The notes below the pieces were generated by a model. It saw nothing but the letters and a program-made list of their open reading frames with translations. It did no database searches and had not been told where the DNA came from. A DNA stretch of 64,000 nucleotides from Pseudomonas sp. RIT-PI-q. GTDB lineage: Bacteria; Pseudomonadota; Gammaproteobacteria; Pseudomonadales; Pseudomonadaceae. Of this stretch, positions 43,353 through 51,971 are shown piece after piece. Position 1 is the stretch's first letter; each line of letters opens with the position of its first letter. The position numbers and the translations under genes were made by a program. The DNA lies in NCBI RefSeq assembly GCF_001297125.1, contig NZ_LHPC01000040.1, positions 1 through 64,000 on the forward strand, written 5' to 3'.

Positions 43353-44678
43353 TCAGATACTCATGATGTAGTCGTTTATCTTGCCTACCAGCGCATCATC
43401 GATTAGCGCGCTAGTAACAGCCGTTAGCAAAGCGAACCCCAGGATGCCCATAGGTGTCACTGCCGTCAGTCCAAACAAAAAGGCGACCAAAGCTGTTGCA
43501 ACCTGACCTGCAACAAGAGTTTCGGCCTTGACAAAAAACGGCTTCCAATCTCCGCTCTGAGTCGATTTTGGGGCTTCAGTGAGCAGACTGAAAAGGTCCA
43601 TGACATTCCCAACGCCTTTGAGCCCTTTACTGAACTTGTTCAGACTTCTAGCCATCATGTCCTTATCAAGCGAGTCGATAGCCTTGGCGATGGCTTCTCT
43701 ATCCTTGACACTAAATTTCTTGTTCAAAACATCTTTGTATTGATCAAAGGCTCTGATTGCCTCTTCGGCGTTGCGGATTTTTTTCCCTCTGGCGTTTTCA
43801 GACAGTTCCTTTGCTAACGCTGAGGCTTTCTCACCAAATTTTTCGGTTACTTCCTTATAGAAATCCGCAGTGAACTTGATCGCGCCCTTGATCTGTTCGG
43901 CGTCGTTTGCCCGCTCGGCCAGACCGCCATAAGCATTCGAGGTCGCAGTCAACTGTCGTGCCGATTCGGCCTTCAATAACGCATCATGGTAGCTGAGCCA
44001 CTTGACCCCTACCGGGGTGTTAATCTGCAAGTAAACCAACTCATTCAGCGCTTCCAGCTCTGGCTTGCTTAGCGGCGCGTTAATTTTCGGGTTTGCCGCT
44101 GGAAGGGTTATGGTAATCCCGCCTCTCTTGATTGGAGGGGGCGCGTGAATGGGTTGGATTTGTGCGGTTTTAGACGCGGCTAATCGATCCAGTGTCGCTT
44201 TGTAATGAATCAAGGCTTGAGTGGGCGTTAGGCCTGCTACGGATCCTGCTGCTGCAACAAACTCTGTTTGCAGGAATTCCGGGAGTTGCTGGGCATGAAT
44301 ATCCCGTTCCAACGCGATGATGTTAAGCCGTTGATTTTGCGCTGCCAGCCAAACAGCATCATTGGCAGGAACTGTAGATTCCAGCTGGGTTCTTTGTCTG
44401 GCAAGGTCTGCGAGTTTGCCAGACAGAACACCCATGGAAAGCGACAGCGCCTTAAGCTCCAATGCGGACTTGTAGACATTGTCGAACAGGGCATATAGCC
44501 CCCTTAGAGCATGGGGATCAGCGCTACCGGAGTTCAGGAACTCACGCATCTTCTGACGTGGGAGCACTTCCATCATAAAGAAAGGGCTCTGACCATAAAG
44601 ACCATAAATGTGCGGCGCGATGGAAATGTATTGATGTTTTTTTGAATCGATCAGGTCCAGCGTGATCTTTTGATCCAC
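43353..44678 (-). CDS. pore-forming S-type bacteriocin, main part (colicin E1-like channel domain)
   Basis: 442 codons carrying the receptor/translocation region and the C-terminal pore-forming domain. From residue about 265 it closely follows colicin E1: IKFTADFYKEVTEKFGEKAS, ARGKKIRNAEEAIRAFDQYK, then the hydrophobic hairpin VATALVAFLFGLTAVTPMGI and LLTAVTSALIDDALV. The domain inserts in the inner membrane of related bacteria and depolarises it. The frame has no proper start: the GTG at 44678 lies inside the coding sequence, and reading back one finds RAGKAGQLLTPAESAVVDQK, which joins the Gly-rich N-terminal piece at 44716-45045 across an A8 tract. The complete toxin would have 563 residues. 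No lysis gene is adjacent. Confidence 0.85.
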   Translation of the reverse strand: MDQKITLDLIDSKKHQYISIAPHIYGLYGQSPFFMMEVLPRQKMREFLNSGSADPHALRGLYALFDNVYKSALELKALSLSMGVLSGKLADLARQRTQLESTVPANDAVWLAAQNQRLNIIALERDIHAQQLPEFLQTEFVAAAGSVAGLTPTQALIHYKATLDRLAASKTAQIQPIHAPPPIKRGGITITLPAANPKINAPLSKPELEALNELVYLQINTPVGVKWLSYHDALLKAESARQLTATSNAYGGLAERANDAEQIKGAIKFTADFYKEVTEKFGEKASALAKELSENARGKKIRNAEEAIRAFDQYKDVLNKKFSVKDREAIAKAIDSLDKDMMARSLNKFSKGLKGVGNVMDLFSLLTEAPKSTQSGDWKPFFVKAETLVAGQVATALVAFLFGLTAVTPMGILGFALLTAVTSALIDDALVGKINDYIMSI

Positions 44679-44715
44679 GACAGCAGATTCTGCGGGAGTA
44701 AGGAGCTGCCCGGCT

Positions 44716-45045
44716 TTACCGGCCCGTTTTTTTTGCCTCCAGTTCGCGCTCCGTGTCAGCGGGGAGTGAGCTGAATCGTGCGCTATATTCGTTCTCTATT
44801 TGCGATTGCCCGTAGATTTGGTCATTCATGAACTCAGCCATGACGCTCGGCAACGCAATGTCATGAATTGTACCGGGGCCTCCTCTTCCTCTCCCTTTAT
44901 CTGGCCCTTCCTCAAGACCCCAACCGCCGCTATTTCCACTGTAACCACCGCCACCGCCTGGACCGTAGGTCTGCTCGCGTCCACCGATGATTTTTAAGGG
45001 TCTGATGTTGTAAGTCTGTCCGGGGACGTATCCTTCGTCTGCCAT
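44716..45045 (-). CDS. N-terminal part of the pore-forming bacteriocin (frame broken at an A8 tract)
   Basis: 109 codons starting MADEGYVPGQTYNIRPLKII with AAGGAG 8 bases upstream. A Gly-rich translocation segment (YGPGGGGGYSGNSGGWGLEE) follows, typical of the disordered N terminus of colicins and S-pyocins. The frame ends at ELEAKKTGR because of eight A residues (minus strand of 44727-44734). With seven A it would read ELEAKKRAGKAGQLL and continue into the channel part. Polymerase slippage, a sequencing error or real inactivation are all possible. The upstream interval to 45231 may hold the promoter; no LexA or PrtN box was recognised. Confidence 0.8.
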   Translation of the reverse strand: MADEGYVPGQTYNIRPLKIIGGREQTYGPGGGGGYSGNSGGWGLEEGPDKGRGRGGPGTIHDIALPSVMAEFMNDQIYGQSQIENEYSARFSSLPADTERELEAKKTGR

Positions 45046-45231
45046 GTGTAACTCTCCTTGATGTAGCTGAACAAATTTGCTTGCACCTACAGTTGCGCTC
45101 GTGACATTCATCTTCGGCGTTATAAGAGCGCGAGATAGAGAGTTCGCGACAAATTACGCGCAGCAGGATTGCCGACCCGAGCTTTGTCGGGCACAAATAA
45201 ATGTGGTTGGCCGTAATAGATTGCAGATCAA

Positions 45232-46278
45232 TTAGGACTGCACCTGCACCAACGTCACCTCGGATTTCTGACTGACATCGTCAAGCCGTTCCACCGAGTA
45301 GGCCACCCGGACGGTCATGTCTCGATGCTCGCGCCAAAACCTGTAGGGGACGATAAACACCAGCGGCTGCCCGGCCATTTCCCTGGTGATGTCGCGATCA
45401 TCGCGGTGACTGAAATAGTCGCCGTCGCATTTCAGGTAGACCAGTTCTCCTTCTTCCGCCTGGGCATCATTGATTACAACGGTTACACCATCCATCGTGT
45501 CTTGCAGATCCAGCCTGCCTTCTTCGGCCTCAAGCACTTCGGGCGCCAACAAGGGGCCTCGCTGCAAAGAACCGATCAACAGCCGCGCGGGCTCCGAGTA
45601 ACGGGGTTCTTGTCCGTCCTGTACGACGCAATAACTGAGGGTGACAGAGGCTCCAAGGTTGGGTGCAATGCAGTCCGGGCTTACCCAGAGCGACAGCTCC
45701 CCGCCTACCGCAAAGGGCTCGACTGCCAACACGTCATTAAAACTCCCCTCGGGCGTCACACCCGCCCAGGACAGCAAAATCCTGTCGCCAATCGCCATGC
45801 GAGCGTAGGGCTTAATGGTAACAAGCGCCCCTTCCAATACCCTCTCGGGATCGAGCGTACCGCCCACGGCATCGTTAACGATCGCAGGCAACAAGTCGGG
45901 CCTGGCGTCGCCAACGTCAAGTTGCAAACGTCGGGACTGCACAGGTTCAGGCAGTCGCGCACTCTGGAGCGTGTAATAGACCTCCAGAGAACCACCGTCG
46001 AGTGCGGCGATATGCACGGCGGGCACGGTGAACACTATCTCTTTGGCAACCTGGCCCTCGCTCACAAAACGCGACACTTCATGCGTGTAAGCAATGCCTT
46101 CGACGTCCAGCCCCATCCAGGACAAGAGCAATTTGTCCCCGCAGGCCATGCCCGGATAAGGCCCGACCTTGATGATGGCTTTTCTATCAGAGGGATCCAG
46201 CATCGCGTTTTGCGCCTGGTCCAGCACGGGCATTGATTGGCTTACAACAGTGTGGGTATCTGCTTCATGAGTGGTCAT
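45232..46278 (-). CDS. hypothetical protein with three ~105-residue beta-rich repeats
   Basis: A 348-residue protein of unknown function. Three related units are visible, starting about residues 33, 149 and 261: AIIKVGPYPGMACGDKLLLS, ALVTIKPYARMAIGDRILLS and the diverged VTVVINDAQAEEGELVYLKC. Each runs into a strand-rich segment ending near VYYTLQ, LSYCVV or VAYSVE. The pattern suggests tandem Ig-like beta-sandwiches. No signal peptide or membrane helix is seen. It lies 187 bases upstream of the bacteriocin on the same strand; whether it is linked to it is unknown. Confidence 0.7.
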   Translation of the reverse strand: MTTHEADTHTVVSQSMPVLDQAQNAMLDPSDRKAIIKVGPYPGMACGDKLLLSWMGLDVEGIAYTHEVSRFVSEGQVAKEIVFTVPAVHIAALDGGSLEVYYTLQSARLPEPVQSRRLQLDVGDARPDLLPAIVNDAVGGTLDPERVLEGALVTIKPYARMAIGDRILLSWAGVTPEGSFNDVLAVEPFAVGGELSLWVSPDCIAPNLGASVTLSYCVVQDGQEPRYSEPARLLIGSLQRGPLLAPEVLEAEEGRLDLQDTMDGVTVVINDAQAEEGELVYLKCDGDYFSHRDDRDITREMAGQPLVFIVPYRFWREHRDMTVRVAYSVERLDDVSQKSEVTLVQVQS

Positions 46279-46617
46279 TCAAACGCTCCAGTCCTTGGAA
46301 TAAACGCCACCTCGAACGGCGGCATCGAATGAAGCCTATTGAACCCCACGAGCATGATCCGCGATGTCGGGTAAAGGCTTCAGGGCGCACGGACAAATGC
46401 CATTCGCCAAGTAGGTCATTGCTCAAAAACACTTGAATCCCGAAGAAAAGATGTCCGGACATTCCGACCAAAGCCTCATCCACATCCGAATTTTCGTACG
46501 TTTTCTATTCCATTTTCATCACGTTACAGCGGCATCTTCAGACATCACCTCACTACCGGAGTGTTTTAGAGTGAGGCCCAAGGCACACACTCCGAACTCC
46601 TGAGAAAAGGTATAAAC
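46279..46617. other. divergent interval before the lipase gene
   Basis: 339 bases between the divergent repeat-protein and lipase genes. No gene, hairpin or recognisable operator was found. An AGAAAAGG ribosome site lies just before the lipase ATG. Confidence 0.4.
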
Positions 46618-47499
46618 ATGCAACGGAATGCAAGCACTCACTATCCAATCCTGCTGGTCCACGGGCTCTTCGGCTTTGATCGCATCGGCAAAGTCGAGCT
46701 GTTCCAGAACGTAAAACAAGCCCTGAGAGGTGCCGGTGCCAGGGTGTTCGTTCCACACTTGTCGGCTACCCACAGCAACGAAGCTCGCGGTGACCAACTG
46801 CTGGCGCAGATCGAACGGGTACTGGAAGGAACCGGTGCAAAAAAAGTCAACCTGATCGGTCACAGTCAAGGCGCACTCGCTGCACGTTACGCGGCAGCGG
46901 ATGCGCCAGACGTCGTTGCTTCGGTGACGTCTGTCAGCGGACCGAACCACGGCTCGGAGCTGGCCGATTTCCTGCGCAAGGCGTTAACGCCCGGACGCCT
47001 GCCGGAACATGTCGCCGAGACGGTCGCCACCTTGTTTGCCGACTTTCTGTCGTCGCTCAGCGGCAATCAACACCTGCCGCAAAACGCCATCGCGGCGCTG
47101 AACGCCCTGACCACCGAAGGCGTAGGCGCGTTCAATGACAAATACCCCCAGGCGCTGCCAAAAAGCTGGGGTGGCAAGGGCCGTGAGCTGGTCAACGGTG
47201 TGCGCTACTACTCCTGGAGCGGCACCTTGCCGGGGAACATCGTTGATGAAGGACTCGACGCACTCGATCCGCTGCACGGTTTGTCCCGAGCCTTTTCCCG
47301 ATACTTCACTACCGAGGCCGAGCAGAACGACGGCATGGTTGGCCGCTACAGCTCCCACCTGGGCAAAGTGATTCGCTCCGACTATCCGATGGATCATCTG
47401 GACAGTCTCGGCCAGACAACCGGCCGGGAGCGAAAGGGTGTCGACCCGATTGACCTGTATGTGCAACACGCCGAACGTTTGAAAAAGGCCGGTTTATAA
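46618..47499 (+). CDS. triacylglycerol lipase, P. fragi type (family I.1)
   Basis: A 293-residue alpha/beta hydrolase. The nucleophile elbow GHSQG places Ser83, with Asp238 and His260 (PMDHLD) completing the triad at the positions known from the P. fragi lipase. The oxyanion motif HGLFGFD is at 15-21. There is no N-terminal signal peptide and no foldase gene next to it, as in the small foldase-independent lipases of P. fragi and P. fluorescens. It hydrolyses acylglycerols; how it leaves the cell is unclear. Confidence 0.9.
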   Translation: MQRNASTHYPILLVHGLFGFDRIGKVELFQNVKQALRGAGARVFVPHLSATHSNEARGDQLLAQIERVLEGTGAKKVNLIGHSQGALAARYAAADAPDVVASVTSVSGPNHGSELADFLRKALTPGRLPEHVAETVATLFADFLSSLSGNQHLPQNAIAALNALTTEGVGAFNDKYPQALPKSWGGKGRELVNGVRYYSWSGTLPGNIVDEGLDALDPLHGLSRAFSRYFTTEAEQNDGMVGRYSSHLGKVIRSDYPMDHLDSLGQTTGRERKGVDPIDLYVQHAERLKKAGL

Positions 47500-47605
47500 G
47501 CAACGCCCTCCTGACCACGCGATGTGGACGGAACTTTGAGGAGAAATAGACCACTGAATCCGGTAGGCTCAGCACTTTAACGAACATTGAAAGGAGTATT
47601 TTTCC

Positions 47606-47887
47606 ATGGCTAAAGCCACTGCCCGTCACATCCTTGTTGCCAGCGAAGCCAAATGCAACGAACTGAAGGCCCAAATCGAGGGCGGCGCCGATTTCGCCGA
47701 AGTCGCCAAAGCCAACTCGACGTGCCCTTCCAGCCGCCAGGGCGGTGATCTGGGTTCGTTCGGTCCAGGTCAGATGGTCAAGGAATTCGACACCGTGGTC
47801 TTCAGCGCACCGCTCAACGTGGTGCAAGGCCCGGTCAAGACCCAGTTCGGTTACCACCTGCTGGAAGTGACCAGCCGTCAGGACTGA
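47606..47887 (+). CDS. ppiC: parvulin-type peptidyl-prolyl cis-trans isomerase
   Basis: A 93-residue single-domain parvulin covering the whole catalytic fold: ARHILVAS, GGADFAEVAKANSTCPS, GGDLGSFGPGQMVKEFD and TQFGYHLLEV. It has no signal peptide, so it is cytoplasmic like E. coli PpiC (Par10). AAAGGAG lies upstream of the ATG and a terminator follows, making it a single-gene unit. A second parvulin is at 63726. Confidence 0.93.
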   Translation: MAKATARHILVASEAKCNELKAQIEGGADFAEVAKANSTCPSSRQGGDLGSFGPGQMVKEFDTVVFSAPLNVVQGPVKTQFGYHLLEVTSRQD

Positions 47888-47907
47888 TCAACGCCTGCAC
47901 TCTGCAT

Positions 47908-47940
47908 AACGGCCCGCCTTTTGGTGGGCCGTTGTGTTTC
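47908..47940 (+). terminator. intrinsic terminator after ppiC
   Basis: AACGGCCCGCC and GGTGGGCCGTT form an 11-bp stem (one G-T pair) with loop TTTT, followed by GTGTTTC. The T tract is imperfect but the position 20 bases after the stop is right. Confidence 0.75.
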
Positions 47941-48019
47941 TGTTACGTATACGGCTGGCGAGGGACGCGCCGCTAGCGTACAAATTGTGGTTAACGACCA
48001 CCCGGCTCTAAGGCTGACA

Positions 48020-49888
48020 ATGCGACTGGCTTTCCCTACTTTATTGTTCACTGCCGTGGCGCTGTTGTTGGGCGCCGCTGGTGTGAATGCTGCACCACAA
48101 CATGCGTTGACCGTGTACGGCGAACCGGCGAAATACCCTGCCGGCTTCAGTCATTTTGCCTACACCAATCCGCAAGCGCCCAAAGGCGGCACGATGCGGC
48201 GCTCGGCGATCGAGATCGGTCATTTCGACCATATGCTGCCGTACATCGACAAGGGTATCGGCGTCACACAGATCGACGGCCTGCTCTATTCACCCCTGGC
48301 CCAGCGTTCAATGGACGAGCCGTACACCGTGTACGGCCTGGTGGCGCAGCAGATGGAGCGCTCGGACGACGGTCTGTCCCTGCGCTTCTACCTCAATCCC
48401 AAGGCGCGTTTTGCCGATGGCAAGCCCATCACCGCCGAAGACGTGCGCTACACCTTCGACTTGCTGATGACCCAGGGCAGCCTGCGTTATCGCACCCAGT
48501 TCGCCGACGTCAAAGGCGTCGAAGTGGAGTCGCCACTGACCATTCGTTTCGACTTCAAGAACAACGAAAACCGCACCTTGCCGCTGGACATCGCGACCTT
48601 GCCGGTGTTTCCCGAGCATTGGTGGAAGACCCGCGACTTTGCCGGTGGTGGCGGTTACGAGCCACCACTGGGTAGCGGTCCGTACAAAGTGGGCAAGGTC
48701 GACTCCGGGCGCAGCATCACCTTCGAACGCAACGCCGACTGGTGGGGCAAAGATCTGCCGGTCAGCCGCGGGCTCTACAATTTCGATCATTTCAGCATTG
48801 AATACTTCGGCGACACCGATGTGGCGCGTCAGGTCCTGCGTGGCGGCGCCTACGACTACAACCGGGAATTTTCCGCTACCGGCTACTCCATCGGCTACGA
48901 GAGTCCGGCCCTGAGCGACGGTCGCCTGCAAAAGTCCCACCTGGCAAGAGAGGCGCCACAACCGGCCCAGGGCTTTGTCTTCAATTTGCAAAACCCGATG
49001 TTCCAGGACCGCCGGGTACGCCAGGCGCTGGTGATGCTCTGGGATTTCGAGTGGAGCAATCGGCAGATGATGCGCGACATGTACATCCGCCAGCAGAGCT
49101 TCTTTTCCAATACCGACCTCGCTGCCCGACAACTGCCGGATGCCGCCGAGCTGGCAATTCTTGAACCCTTGCGCGGGCAAATTCCCGATGAAGTTTTTAC
49201 CAAGGTCTTCGAAGCCCCGAAAACCGATGGCAGCGGCCTGATTCGCGACAAGCAGTTGCAGGCCCTCGACCTGCTTGAACAAGCCGGCTGGAAACCCGAC
49301 GGAGATCAACTGGTCAACGCCAAAGGTGAACCGCTGAGCTTCACCTTCCTGGTCAGCCAGAACGGCATGGACCGTTTGCTCCTTCCTTATAAGCGCACCC
49401 TCAAGCAGATCGGCATCGACCTGAACATCCGCCGCATCGATTCGTCGCAGTACGTCAATCGCCTGATGAGCCGCGACTACGACATGATCGTCACCGGCTA
49501 CCCGGTCACCACGTCGCCCGGAAACGAGCTACTCAATTACTTCGGCTCGGTCTCGGCGACCGATCCCGGTGCCAACAACTACATGGTGCTGAAAAACCCG
49601 GCCGTGGATACCTTGATCGCCGGGCTGATCCGCGCGAACACCCAGGCCGACATGCTGCGCTATGCCCACGCGCTGGACCGGGTGCTGCAATGGAACTACT
49701 ACTGGATTCCCAACTATTACCCGCCGGGCACCTCCACTGTATGGTGGAATCGCTTCGGCATACCGAACGTGCAAGCGAGCAATGACGAAGCCATCGAAAG
49801 CTGGTGGGAAATGAGCACCACGCCATTGACCAATCAGCAGATGACCGCCGAGAAAATCCGCCGTGGCAAACCCGGAGGGCCGCACTGA
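48020..49888 (+). CDS. yejA: oligopeptide ABC transporter, periplasmic binding protein (YejA-like)
   Basis: A 622-residue solute-binding protein of the SBP family 5. The signal peptide runs MRLAFPTLLFTAVALLLGAA to about residue 25 (VNA|APQ). The opening ALTVYGEPAKYPAGFSHFAY and NPQAPKGG, and the long two-lobe sequence, fit YejA, which binds peptides such as microcin C-type compounds. The ATG at 48020 is set by the signal peptide; longer in-frame starts are not plausible. First gene of a four-gene operon with 1- to 4-base overlaps. Confidence 0.92.
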   Translation: MRLAFPTLLFTAVALLLGAAGVNAAPQHALTVYGEPAKYPAGFSHFAYTNPQAPKGGTMRRSAIEIGHFDHMLPYIDKGIGVTQIDGLLYSPLAQRSMDEPYTVYGLVAQQMERSDDGLSLRFYLNPKARFADGKPITAEDVRYTFDLLMTQGSLRYRTQFADVKGVEVESPLTIRFDFKNNENRTLPLDIATLPVFPEHWWKTRDFAGGGGYEPPLGSGPYKVGKVDSGRSITFERNADWWGKDLPVSRGLYNFDHFSIEYFGDTDVARQVLRGGAYDYNREFSATGYSIGYESPALSDGRLQKSHLAREAPQPAQGFVFNLQNPMFQDRRVRQALVMLWDFEWSNRQMMRDMYIRQQSFFSNTDLAARQLPDAAELAILEPLRGQIPDEVFTKVFEAPKTDGSGLIRDKQLQALDLLEQAGWKPDGDQLVNAKGEPLSFTFLVSQNGMDRLLLPYKRTLKQIGIDLNIRRIDSSQYVNRLMSRDYDMIVTGYPVTTSPGNELLNYFGSVSATDPGANNYMVLKNPAVDTLIAGLIRANTQADMLRYAHALDRVLQWNYYWIPNYYPPGTSTVWWNRFGIPNVQASNDEAIESWWEMSTTPLTNQQMTAEKIRRGKPGGPH

Positions 49889-50949
49889 TGTGGGCTTACA
49901 TACTGCGGCGCCTGCTGCTGATCATTCCGACGCTGGTGATCATTCTGCTGGTCAACTTCATCATCGTCCAGGCCGCACCGGGCGGACCGGTGGAACAGGC
50001 CATCGCGCACTTGCAAGGCATCGGCGGCACCAATGTCGGTGGCGGGTCCAGCGAAACCATGTCCAACACCTCGCGGGCCAGTCGCGGCCTCGATCCGCAA
50101 CTGATCAAGGAGATTGAAAAACAGTACGGCTTCGACAAACCGGCACCCGAGCGCCTGTGGCTGATGCTCAAGAGTTACGCGCGCCTGGACTTCGGCAAGA
50201 GCTTCTTCCGTGGCGCCACCGTCACCGACCTGATCCTGGAAAAAATGCCGGTGACCATTTCCCTCGGGCTCTGGGCGACGTTGATCACCTATCTGGTGTC
50301 GATTCCCCTCGGCATCCGCAAAGCCGTGCACCATGGCAGCCACTTCGATATCTGGAGCAGTACCGCGATCATCATTGGCTACGCGATGCCGGCGTTCCTG
50401 TTCGCCATGTTCCTGATCGTGGTCTTCGCCGGCGGCACGTCGCTGAACTGGTTCCCGGTGCGCGGGCTGGTCTCGGATAATTTCGAATCGCTGTCGACCG
50501 TGGGCAAAATCGCCGATTACTTCTGGCACCTGGTCCTGCCGGTGACGGCGCTGGTGATCGGTGGATTCGCCACGCTGACCATCCTGACCAAAAACTCGTT
50601 CCTCAATGAAATCACCCGCCAGTACGTGGTCACTGCCCGCGCCAAAGGCTTGAGCGAGCGCCGCGTGCTGTACGGCCATGTGTTTCGCAACGCCATGCTG
50701 CTGGTGGTGTCGGGCATTCCCCAGGCGTTCATCAGCGTGTTTTTCGCCGGTTCGTTGCTGATCGAGGTAATTTTCTCCCTCGACGGTCTGGGTCGCATGA
50801 GTTATGAAGCCGCGGTGTCGCGAGACTACCCGGTGGTGTTCGGTTCGCTGTTCATCTTCACGTTGTTCGGCCTCTTGATCAAACTGGTCGGCGACCTTTG
50901 CTACACCCTGGTCGACCCGCGTATCGACTTCGCCGCGAGGAACGCCTGA
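49888..50949 (+). CDS. yejB: peptide ABC transporter permease (YejB-like)
   Basis: A 353-residue inner-membrane permease of the DppB/OppB type: an N-terminal helix (WAYILRRLLLIIPTLVIILL), a periplasmic segment, then the permease core with EITRQYVVTARAKGLSERRV, the EAA loop that contacts the ATPase. It starts in a TGATG overlap with yejA. Confidence 0.94.
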   Translation: MWAYILRRLLLIIPTLVIILLVNFIIVQAAPGGPVEQAIAHLQGIGGTNVGGGSSETMSNTSRASRGLDPQLIKEIEKQYGFDKPAPERLWLMLKSYARLDFGKSFFRGATVTDLILEKMPVTISLGLWATLITYLVSIPLGIRKAVHHGSHFDIWSSTAIIIGYAMPAFLFAMFLIVVFAGGTSLNWFPVRGLVSDNFESLSTVGKIADYFWHLVLPVTALVIGGFATLTILTKNSFLNEITRQYVVTARAKGLSERRVLYGHVFRNAMLLVVSGIPQAFISVFFAGSLLIEVIFSLDGLGRMSYEAAVSRDYPVVFGSLFIFTLFGLLIKLVGDLCYTLVDPRIDFAARNA

Positions 50950-51971
50950 TGTTCAAGCTCTCGCCGTTAGGCCGTCGGCGTTTCGAACGCTTCAAGAAAA
51001 ACCGTCGCGGCTGGTGGTCGCTGTGGTTGTTTGTCGGTCTGTTTCTACTGTCCCTCGGTGGTGAACTGATTGCCAACGACAAGCCGCTGATTGTCAGCTA
51101 TCAGGGCTCGTTGTACTTCCCGGCTCTCAAGCGCCACACCGAACAGGAGTTCGGCGGGCAACTGCCGTTCCAGGCCGACTACCGCAGCGACTATGTGCAG
51201 AAGCTGATCAAACAGGATGGCGGCTGGTTGCTGTTCCCGCCGATTCCTTTCAGCGACGACACACCCAACTATGACCTGAACAAACCGGCGCCGAGCCCAC
51301 CCTCGAAGGTGAATTGGCTGGGCACGGATGACCAGGCTCGCGACGTGTTGGCCCGGGTGATTTTCGGGGCGCGGGTGTCGATCCTGTTTGCCTTGATGCT
51401 GACCTTTGTCAGCGCCCTGATCGGTATTGCGGCCGGTGCCCTGCAAGGCTACTACGGCGGTTGGGTCGACCTGATCGGCCAGCGTTTGCTGGAAGTCTGG
51501 TCGGGGCTGCCGGTGCTGTATTTGCTGATCATCCTGTCGGGGTTCGTCGAGCCGAATTTCTGGTGGTTGTTGGGGATCATGGCGCTGTTTTCCTGGCTGG
51601 CCCTGGTGGACGTGGTGCGTGCCGAGTTCCTGCGCGGGCGCAACCTGGAATACGTCAAAGCGGCGCGGGCACTGGGCCTGACCGACCGCAAGGTCATCGT
51701 GCGGCACATCCTGCCCAACGCGATGAACGCGACCCTGAGTTATTTGCCGTTCATTCTGACCGGCGCCATTTCCACCCTGACTGCACTGGATTTCCTCGGG
51801 TTCGGCATGCCGGCCGGCAGTGCGTCGCTGGGCGAATTGATTGGTCAGGGCAAGCAGAACCTGCAAGCACCGTGGCTGGGGCTGACGGCGTTTTTCACCC
51901 TGGCGTTGATTCTTTCTTTATTGGTGTTTATCGGCGAGGCGTTGCGTGATGCCTTTGACCCCCGATCATGA
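50949..51971 (+). CDS. yejE: peptide ABC transporter permease (YejE-like)
   Basis: A 340-residue permease of the DppC/OppC type. A charged N terminus and one helix are followed by a long periplasmic loop that has KVNWLGTDDQARDVLARVIF, the usual signature before the core, and the EAA loop LEYVKAARALGLTDRKVIVR. It starts in a TGATG overlap with yejB. Confidence 0.94.
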   Translation: MFKLSPLGRRRFERFKKNRRGWWSLWLFVGLFLLSLGGELIANDKPLIVSYQGSLYFPALKRHTEQEFGGQLPFQADYRSDYVQKLIKQDGGWLLFPPIPFSDDTPNYDLNKPAPSPPSKVNWLGTDDQARDVLARVIFGARVSILFALMLTFVSALIGIAAGALQGYYGGWVDLIGQRLLEVWSGLPVLYLLIILSGFVEPNFWWLLGIMALFSWLALVDVVRAEFLRGRNLEYVKAARALGLTDRKVIVRHILPNAMNATLSYLPFILTGAISTLTALDFLGFGMPAGSASLGELIGQGKQNLQAPWLGLTAFFTLALILSLLVFIGEALRDAFDPRS

